NCBI GenBank assembly: GCA_002469915.1
Contig: DKOG01000033.1
Coordinates: forward strand, 1-11,540
Origin: Bacteroidetes bacterium UBA7368
GTDB lineage: Bacteria > Bacteroidota > Rhodothermia > Rhodothermales > UBA10348
Reading direction: 5' to 3'
DNA length: 11,540 nucleotides
How positions within the stretch are numbered: the first letter of the stretch is position 1; every line of letters starts with the position of its first letter. This document shows positions 7,096-11,540 of the stretch, piece by piece. A model generated the notes under the pieces. That model was not told where the DNA came from, made no database searches, and worked only from the letters and a program-made list of their open reading frames with translations. A program made the position numbers and the translations under genes.

Positions 7096-7153
7096 AGTTT
7101 CGAGTTCGTCAGTGACGGAGGATGATTGGCTATTATGTATGCTGTTCTTTACG

Positions 7154-7177
7154 TGATGTAAATTATAAGTTACATCA
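7154..7177. promoter_or_regulatory. 24-bp near-perfect palindrome, candidate XRE operator
   Basis: TGATGTAA (7154-7161) and TTACATCA (7170-7177) are exact inverted repeats, and the 8-bp middle is itself palindromic except for one pair (7162/7169), so 22 of 24 bases are symmetric about 7165/7166. It lies between the divergent membrane-protein/XRE operon and the ABC exporter. On the minus strand a TATAAT (7167-7162) is at its centre, 67 nt from ATG 7095. On the plus strand its right arm contains GTTACA (7169-7174), 16 bp before TACAAT (7191-7196). A repressor bound here would block both. Binding by the XRE protein is inferred. Confidence 0.65.
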
Positions 7178-7196
7178 TGACGTCTTTTTTTACAAT
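7169..7196 (+). promoter_or_regulatory. Putative sigma70-like promoter for the ABC exporter genes
   Basis: GTTACA (7169-7174; 4 of 6 to TTGACA) and TACAAT (7191-7196; 5 of 6 to TATAAT) are separated by 16 bp in an AT-rich stretch. This would give a leader of about 110 nt before ATG 7314. Bacteroidota often use a different promoter consensus, so this is a tentative call. Confidence 0.35.
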
Positions 7197-7207
7197 TAAG
7201 CTTTTTT

Positions 7208-7257
7208 TCAGGAGTAAAGATGATTTTTGGTGTAAGCAGCACCTTTTACTCAGGAGT
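7208..7257 (+). repeat. Short direct and inverted repeats in the ABC-exporter leader
   Basis: The octamer TCAGGAGT occurs at 7208-7215 and again at 7250-7257, 42 bp apart (about four helical turns). Overlapping these, GAGTAAA (7212-7218) is complementary to TTTACTC (7245-7251). They could be a second protein-binding pair or a weak mRNA stem in the leader. They are short enough to be chance. Confidence 0.3.
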
Positions 7258-7313
7258 CCGTAGAAAGAAGCTTACTGCCTTGTGCGTAGCCCACCTAAAA
7301 CCTTCAAATCTCG

Positions 7314-8264
7314 ATGCCAATACTCAGCATTGAAGGCGTGACTAAACGGTATGGTGATTTCACCGCTGTCAACGACGTCTCATTTACTGCCCAGCCTGGG
7401 CGTATCCTCGGTCTTCTCGGCCCAAATGGTGCCGGAAAAACCACCGCCATCCGCATGGCTGCCTACATCACGATACCGGACGAAGGCCAGGTAATGTTCG
7501 GAGATGCCAAAGTTGGACCGGCTTCGCAGGAACGAATGGGCTATCTACCCGAAGAGCGCGGTCTGTATAAGAAGATGAAAGTCGGCGAACAGCTGATGTA
7601 CTTCGCCGAGCTCAAGGGCATGGACCGAAAGGTGGCCCGCGAGAAGATCAAGTACTGGTTGGAACGCGTGGGCGCACTCGATTGGGTGTCCAAGAAAACC
7701 AATGAGCTTTCCAAAGGGATGCAGCAGAAGATGCAGTTCGTCGCGACGATCCTGCACGAGCCTGAACTCCTGATTCTAGATGAACCCTTCAGTGGCCTCG
7801 ACCCGATCAACGCAGAGCTTCTCCAAGACGTCATCATGGAGCTTAAAGATGGGGGCCGCACCATTCTGTTTGCTTCACATCGCATGGAGCAGGTTGAGCA
7901 GTTGTGCGATGATATTTGCTTGATTTCGAGGGGAGAGATTGTGGTGAATGGAGCGCTGAACGAAGTGAAGCGCCGATACGGAAAGAACACCATATTGATG
8001 GATTTCGAAGGAAATCCTGCGTTTCTGGATACCCTTGAAGCCTCTGGCGCGGCCCGCATCGGGACGCGCAGTACTCGCCATGCAGAAATCAACCTGTTGA
8101 ACGGTACCCGTCCAAAAGCCGTACTGGAAGTGGCCATGCCTCATGTGCAGGATATCACCCGGTTTGAACTAGTTGAACCTCCGATGCGGGAAATCTTCGT
8201 ACGCGCTGTTACCGAACAGCAAGGACATATCGACGAAGCTGACGCAGCCCCATCCATCGCATAA
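7314..8264 (+). CDS. ABC transporter ATP-binding protein, NatA/YhaQ-like (COG4152 type)
   Basis: This 316-aa nucleotide-binding subunit probably powers export by the permease encoded next. Motifs in order: Walker A GPNGAGKT (36-43), a Q-loop region reading GYLPEERGLYKKM (76-88) without the usual Gln, which is typical of this subfamily, signature LSKGM (132-136), Walker B LLILDEP (152-158), D-loop SGLD (160-163) and H-loop H189. After the ATPase core (to about 220) comes a C-terminal domain (225-300) of the DUF4162 type, ending in a region like those following NatA ATPases. There is no Shine-Dalgarno sequence before ATG 7314. Divergent from the XRE/membrane-protein operon, with a palindrome in between, so repression by that XRE protein is likely. 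Family members export sodium, antibiotics or peptides; the substrate here cannot be told. Confidence 0.9.
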   Translation: MPILSIEGVTKRYGDFTAVNDVSFTAQPGRILGLLGPNGAGKTTAIRMAAYITIPDEGQVMFGDAKVGPASQERMGYLPEERGLYKKMKVGEQLMYFAELKGMDRKVAREKIKYWLERVGALDWVSKKTNELSKGMQQKMQFVATILHEPELLILDEPFSGLDPINAELLQDVIMELKDGGRTILFASHRMEQVEQLCDDICLISRGEIVVNGALNEVKRRYGKNTILMDFEGNPAFLDTLEASGAARIGTRSTRHAEINLLNGTRPKAVLEVAMPHVQDITRFELVEPPMREIFVRAVTEQQGHIDEADAAPSIA

Positions 8265-8278
8265 CCCGCACCCACATC

Positions 8279-9568
8279 ATGCCTAGGAATAAAACATTTG
8301 TTGTCGCCAAGAACGAATTCATGAAGCGGGTCAAGACTCGCTGGTTCGTCTTCACGACATTGCTCGGCCCCATGGTCCTCATTGGATTCATGACCGTAAT
8401 CGGTTTTGTGACCGCATCCGCCATTGAAGGAGGAGAATCAACGATTGCCGTGCTTGATCAGACGGGACGTATGGAATTGGATGATTCCGATAGCTTCACG
8501 TTCGTAGCCACAGTGGATCGCGAAGAAGATCTCCGTAACAAGGTCTTAAACGATGAGTACTCCGGATATCTTGTCCTTCCAGAAGGCCTAATTGAAGGCA
8601 CTTCAGGTGCACGATATTACTCCAGTGAAGGCGGCGGCATCAGTAGTTTCAACTGGGACCTTGAGCGCACAATTCGGGACGTGGTTCGCCTCGAGCGCCT
8701 TGAAGATCAGAACGTATCCCGCGAAGTCTTTGACATCATTGATGCCGGCATCAACCTGGAGACCATCAAAATCTCAGATGAAGGCGAAGAAGAAGGCAGT
8801 ACGGCGGCATACGCCATCGTAGGTGCCATCATGGGCTTCCTGATCTACATCACCATGCTCATCTACGGTTCTGTTGTTATGCAGGGCGTGATTCAGGAAA
8901 AAATGAACCGCGTGGTCGAGATCATCATCTCTTCCGTGCGCCCTTTCCAACTGCTAATGGGCAAAGTGCTCGGCATCGGCGCGATGGGACTCGTTCAGAT
9001 GAGTTTTTGGGCAGGACTCATTGCAGCGGGTACCTTCTTTTCGGGGACGCTTGTCAGTATGATCGTAGATCCCGCAAACCTGAATCTTCCCGAAACGGCC
9101 TCGCAAGAAGAAATACTGGCCGCAACCAACTTCAATATTCCTGACTTAGGACCTGAAGTGTTCATTTGGTTTGTTTTGTTCTTCCTGGGGGGATACCTGC
9201 TCTATGCCACCCTGTTTGCAGGCGTAGGATCGGCCGTTGAGCAACAGCAAGACGCCCAGAGTCTCATGCTCCCGCTCATGATGCCGATCATCGTATCGAT
9301 CGTCTTCCTTCAGGCAGTCATTGAAGCTCCGAACAGCACACTTTCCGTTGCGCTATCCATGTTTCCCTTTACCGCACCCATTCCTATGGTCGTGCGAGTG
9401 GCTATGATAGACGTTCCCTTTTGGCAAGTGGGACTATCCTTCGCGCTGTTGATGGCCTCCTTCGTGGGCGCCGTCTGGGTCAGCTCACGCATCTACCGGA
9501 TCGGAATCCTCAGCTACGGCAAAAAACCATCACTGAAAGAAATGATCAAGTGGATGCGATACGCTTAA
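8279..9568 (+). CDS. ABC-2 type permease, NatB/YhaP-like
   Basis: This 429-aa membrane subunit has the ABC2_membrane_3 layout. There is a first transmembrane helix near 24-46, then a large extracytoplasmic domain (about 50-175, with an IAVLDQTGR strand at 56-64 and an acidic DEGEEEG stretch at 167-173). A cluster of five or six helices follows (about 176-202, 226-255, 292-317, 331-349, 355-373, 381-404). The cytoplasmic coupling segment EKMNRVVEIIISSVRP (207-222) is diagnostic of NatB/YhaP-like permeases. It begins 14 nt after the ATPase stop, with no ribosome binding site, so the two are surely one transcription unit and form a 2+2 exporter. Its TAA stop directly abuts the stop of the convergent BNR gene. 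Substrate unknown; sodium or toxic-compound efflux is known for relatives. Confidence 0.88.
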   Translation: MPRNKTFVVAKNEFMKRVKTRWFVFTTLLGPMVLIGFMTVIGFVTASAIEGGESTIAVLDQTGRMELDDSDSFTFVATVDREEDLRNKVLNDEYSGYLVLPEGLIEGTSGARYYSSEGGGISSFNWDLERTIRDVVRLERLEDQNVSREVFDIIDAGINLETIKISDEGEEEGSTAAYAIVGAIMGFLIYITMLIYGSVVMQGVIQEKMNRVVEIIISSVRPFQLLMGKVLGIGAMGLVQMSFWAGLIAAGTFFSGTLVSMIVDPANLNLPETASQEEILAATNFNIPDLGPEVFIWFVLFFLGGYLLYATLFAGVGSAVEQQQDAQSLMLPLMMPIIVSIVFLQAVIEAPNSTLSVALSMFPFTAPIPMVVRVAMIDVPFWQVGLSFALLMASFVGAVWVSSRIYRIGILSYGKKPSLKEMIKWMRYA

Positions 9569-11540
9569 TCATTCGACAAACAGCACTCCGGCGTCACGTA
9601 GGGCCATTCTAATTCCAGTCAACGATTCGTTGATCACTGAGAGGGTAGTTTCGAATCCTGCGAGGTGTTCGTTCACAATCTGGAGCTGCTCTTTGTGCGT
9701 TTGGGTAGGGCCATACGTGGATGTGACGAGGCCAATGTCAAGGACCGAGAGGCGGCTGCCAACGGTTGGGGCAACACGTTCTCCGGGTTCCTGTCGAGCC
9801 GGTGGTCCATAGACATCCGCTCGAAGGTTCAACAGTCCTTGTTTCGCGTCGTGGATGCGAGAATCCAAATCACCGGTGCCACCCGTTGCACGGGATAAGG
9901 CAATTTCCATTTTGGTGATCGTATCCATGGCTTCTGAAAGTGAAGCATCCAACACAGAGTTTCGGCCAACTGCATTCTCGTACGCTCGGAAGAAAGCGGC
10001 AACATCTGCATGAGAAGCACCGGGAAGAGCGCCCTCGCGAAGCGGCACGACATCGAAAGATTGTGGTGCAGAAAGCTCGGTAACCACTCCGTCGATTCGT
10101 TTCGACATTGTTACGGTGTATTGCCCGGGTTGAGCAAGCATTCCACTGGCTGTTGAGGATGCATCTGCTGAGGTGACTGCTTGTGGAGACGGATAGCGCA
10201 GATCCCAGGAAACGCGGTGGAATCCTTTGGTGACCGGTCCCTCGATGCGCCGAACGGTGTTGCCTTCAGAGTCGCGAACCGTGAGGATCACGACAGGGTC
10301 GGCCTCGCTGCGCTCGGCCTCCACAGCATCCCAGCCCGGAAACGCTACTGCCTGACCGTTCGCGACGGCTTTTTTCTCCGCTTCCTGCCTCACCTGCTTG
10401 AGCTTTTGCATCGAGTCACGCAGGTAATAGGTAAAGGTCGCGCCAAACTCAGGGTTCGGAGCCACATAGTGGTCTGAACCCTGTGAGCCACGCGTGTCAT
10501 CAAAGCTTAGCATCGGACGCGGTACATACCACCACGCCTTGCGCACACCGAATAGGGTCGCTTCTTGAGCCAGTTGTTCATTCGATACATCGCGCAGTGA
10601 GGTGTAATCGTCTAACACAAAAAATCCGCGACCAAATGAAGCCCCAACGAGGTCATTTTCCCGCTTGTGAATGGCCAGATCGCGAAATGAAATGGTTGGC
10701 ATATTTCCGGTCAGCTTGACCCAAGTTAATCCCCCATCCACCGTAAAGTGAATGCCATATTCCATAGCAATGAACATTAGGTCTTTGTCCACGTGATCCT
10801 GCACGATGCGCCAGGCTAGGGTGCGGTCTGGTAAGTTGGCTCGCATGGACTTCCATGAGCGGCCTTGATCGGTACTTTTCATCACATAGGGGCTGTAGTC
10901 ACCGTATTTATGGTTGTCCATGATGACATAAACGGTATTGACGTCGTACATATCCGCCTTAACGTCATTGACGAACGCCGTAGCTGGAACGCCCGGTATG
11001 GAACCCACTTCGATCTTGCGCCAGTTGGCCCCGCCGTCTTCGGTGACCTGCACGAGACCATCATCCGTACCTACGTAAATCAACCCCTCTTGCTGAGGCG
11101 ATTCAGAAACAGATGTGATTGTGTTGTACATCGACATTGCACCTACATCCCAGGCATTATCCCAGCTCTGCGTACCGCCCATAATGGGCAACGTGAATCG
11201 GTCTTGGTCACGGGTTAGGTCACCCGAGATAGCCGTCCAACTATCGCCACGGTTGTCGGATTTCCAGAGGCGGTGCGACGCGAAGTAAATGCGCGTGGCC
11301 AAATGTGGACTGACTAAAATGGGTGCATCCCAATTGAAGCGCTCGTAGTCTTCATCCGCGCCGGGTTGAGGCTGAATGTCCATCGCCTCACCCGTGATCA
11401 TGTCGATCCGCGACAGCGCACCTTGCTGCCGCTCCGCATACATGATATTGGGGTTACCTGGCTCAGTTGCCGGCTGGTGCCCATCCCAGTTAAGCACAAT
11501 TTTCCAGTCTGAGTTCTGGATACCGTGGAGGTTATCCGTG
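9569..11540 (-). CDS. Large BNR/VPS10-like beta-propeller protein with FlgD-like tail, C-terminal 656 residues, cut by window edge
   Basis: The minus-strand frame is open to the end of the window; GTG at 11497 is not the real start, since upstream codons (NLHGIQNSDWK) continue the family sequence. Four Asp-box (BNR) repeats are visible in the 656-residue fragment: SDNRGDSW (94-101), TEDGGANW (166-173), STDQGRSW (222-229) and TVDGGLTW (266-273), characteristic of sortilin/VPS10- and sialidase-like propellers. FGRGFFVLDDYTSLR (302-316) closes the propeller and is typical of the large secreted proteins annotated as BNR/WD40-like or 'glycosyl hydrolase'. A FlgD-like Ig domain follows (about 415-510: VILTVRDSEGNTVRRIEGP, GFHRVSWDLRY, PGQYTV), then a helical C-terminus (about 525-656). 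No sialidase catalytic residues could be confirmed. The protein is probably exported; a role in glycan or protein binding or degradation is inference. Full length is probably around 1000 residues. Confidence 0.85.
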   Translation of the reverse strand, partial: TDNLHGIQNSDWKIVLNWDGHQPATEPGNPNIMYAERQQGALSRIDMITGEAMDIQPQPGADEDYERFNWDAPILVSPHLATRIYFASHRLWKSDNRGDSWTAISGDLTRDQDRFTLPIMGGTQSWDNAWDVGAMSMYNTITSVSESPQQEGLIYVGTDDGLVQVTEDGGANWRKIEVGSIPGVPATAFVNDVKADMYDVNTVYVIMDNHKYGDYSPYVMKSTDQGRSWKSMRANLPDRTLAWRIVQDHVDKDLMFIAMEYGIHFTVDGGLTWVKLTGNMPTISFRDLAIHKRENDLVGASFGRGFFVLDDYTSLRDVSNEQLAQEATLFGVRKAWWYVPRPMLSFDDTRGSQGSDHYVAPNPEFGATFTYYLRDSMQKLKQVRQEAEKKAVANGQAVAFPGWDAVEAERSEADPVVILTVRDSEGNTVRRIEGPVTKGFHRVSWDLRYPSPQAVTSADASSTASGMLAQPGQYTVTMSKRIDGVVTELSAPQSFDVVPLREGALPGASHADVAAFFRAYENAVGRNSVLDASLSEAMDTITKMEIALSRATGGTGDLDSRIHDAKQGLLNLRADVYGPPARQEPGERVAPTVGSRLSVLDIGLVTSTYGPTQTHKEQLQIVNEHLAGFETTLSVINESLTGIRMALRDAGVLFVE

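Noticed and set aside
7096..7242. 49-residue N-terminal extension of the membrane protein
   Set aside because: It runs through the palindrome and AT-rich promoter region and has no resemblance to a membrane or signal segment.
7541..8137. Minus-strand open frame of 198 codons opposite the ABC ATPase
   Set aside because: Ser/Arg-rich shadow of a gene with all ABC motifs; no family resemblance.
11495..11497. GTG as start of the BNR protein
   Set aside because: The frame stays open to the window end and the upstream codons continue the family sequence, so the gene is truncated by the edge.

Overview
The window is bacterial chromosome of moderate GC, with tightly packed genes, weak or absent Shine-Dalgarno sequences at several starts, and a gene set that suggests the Bacteroidota/Rhodothermota/Balneolota side of the tree. 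The clues are a large secreted BNR/Asp-box propeller protein with a FlgD-like tail, a COG4152-type ABC ATPase with its permease, and a secreted esterase. This placement is an inference from gene content only. Both window edges cut through genes.

Left part (1-882, minus strand): a two-gene unit of exported proteins. It holds a conserved hypothetical protein of unknown function and, downstream, the N-terminal part of a secreted alpha/beta-hydrolase (esterase/peptidase type) that runs off the left edge. Divergent from it, on the plus strand (1003-6357), is a very compact four-gene operon: an ethanolamine-type APC permease, a glutamine-synthetase-like gamma-glutamyl-amine ligase, an aldehyde dehydrogenase and an iron-dependent alcohol dehydrogenase. 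Junctions are +1 nt, +3 nt and a 4-bp ATGA overlap. Read together, the genes describe a pathway. An amino alcohol (best guess ethanolamine) is imported and gamma-glutamylated. Its alcohol group is then oxidised to an aldehyde and on to an acid (for ethanolamine, gamma-glutamylglycine). This is the non-Eut, GlnA4-type route proposed in Streptomyces. The expected final gamma-glutamyl hydrolase is not in the window, and neither EutBC lyase nor microcompartment genes are present.

Middle (6385-7313, minus strand): a small four-helix membrane protein directly abutting a 74-aa XRE/Cro-type repressor-like protein. These are divergent from a NatA/NatB-like (YhaQ/YhaP-like) ABC exporter pair on the plus strand (7314-9568). 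The 218-bp region between them carries a 24-bp near-perfect palindrome (7154-7177). It overlaps a TATAAT on the minus strand and a plausible -35 on the plus strand, so it is a good candidate operator for the XRE protein controlling both directions.

Right end (9569-11540, minus strand): the C-terminal 656 residues of a large secreted BNR/VPS10-like beta-propeller protein, convergent with the ABC permease with no intergenic base between the two stop codons. No rRNA, tRNA, CRISPR, insertion sequence or prophage was seen. No stretch longer than 300 bases is without a gene.
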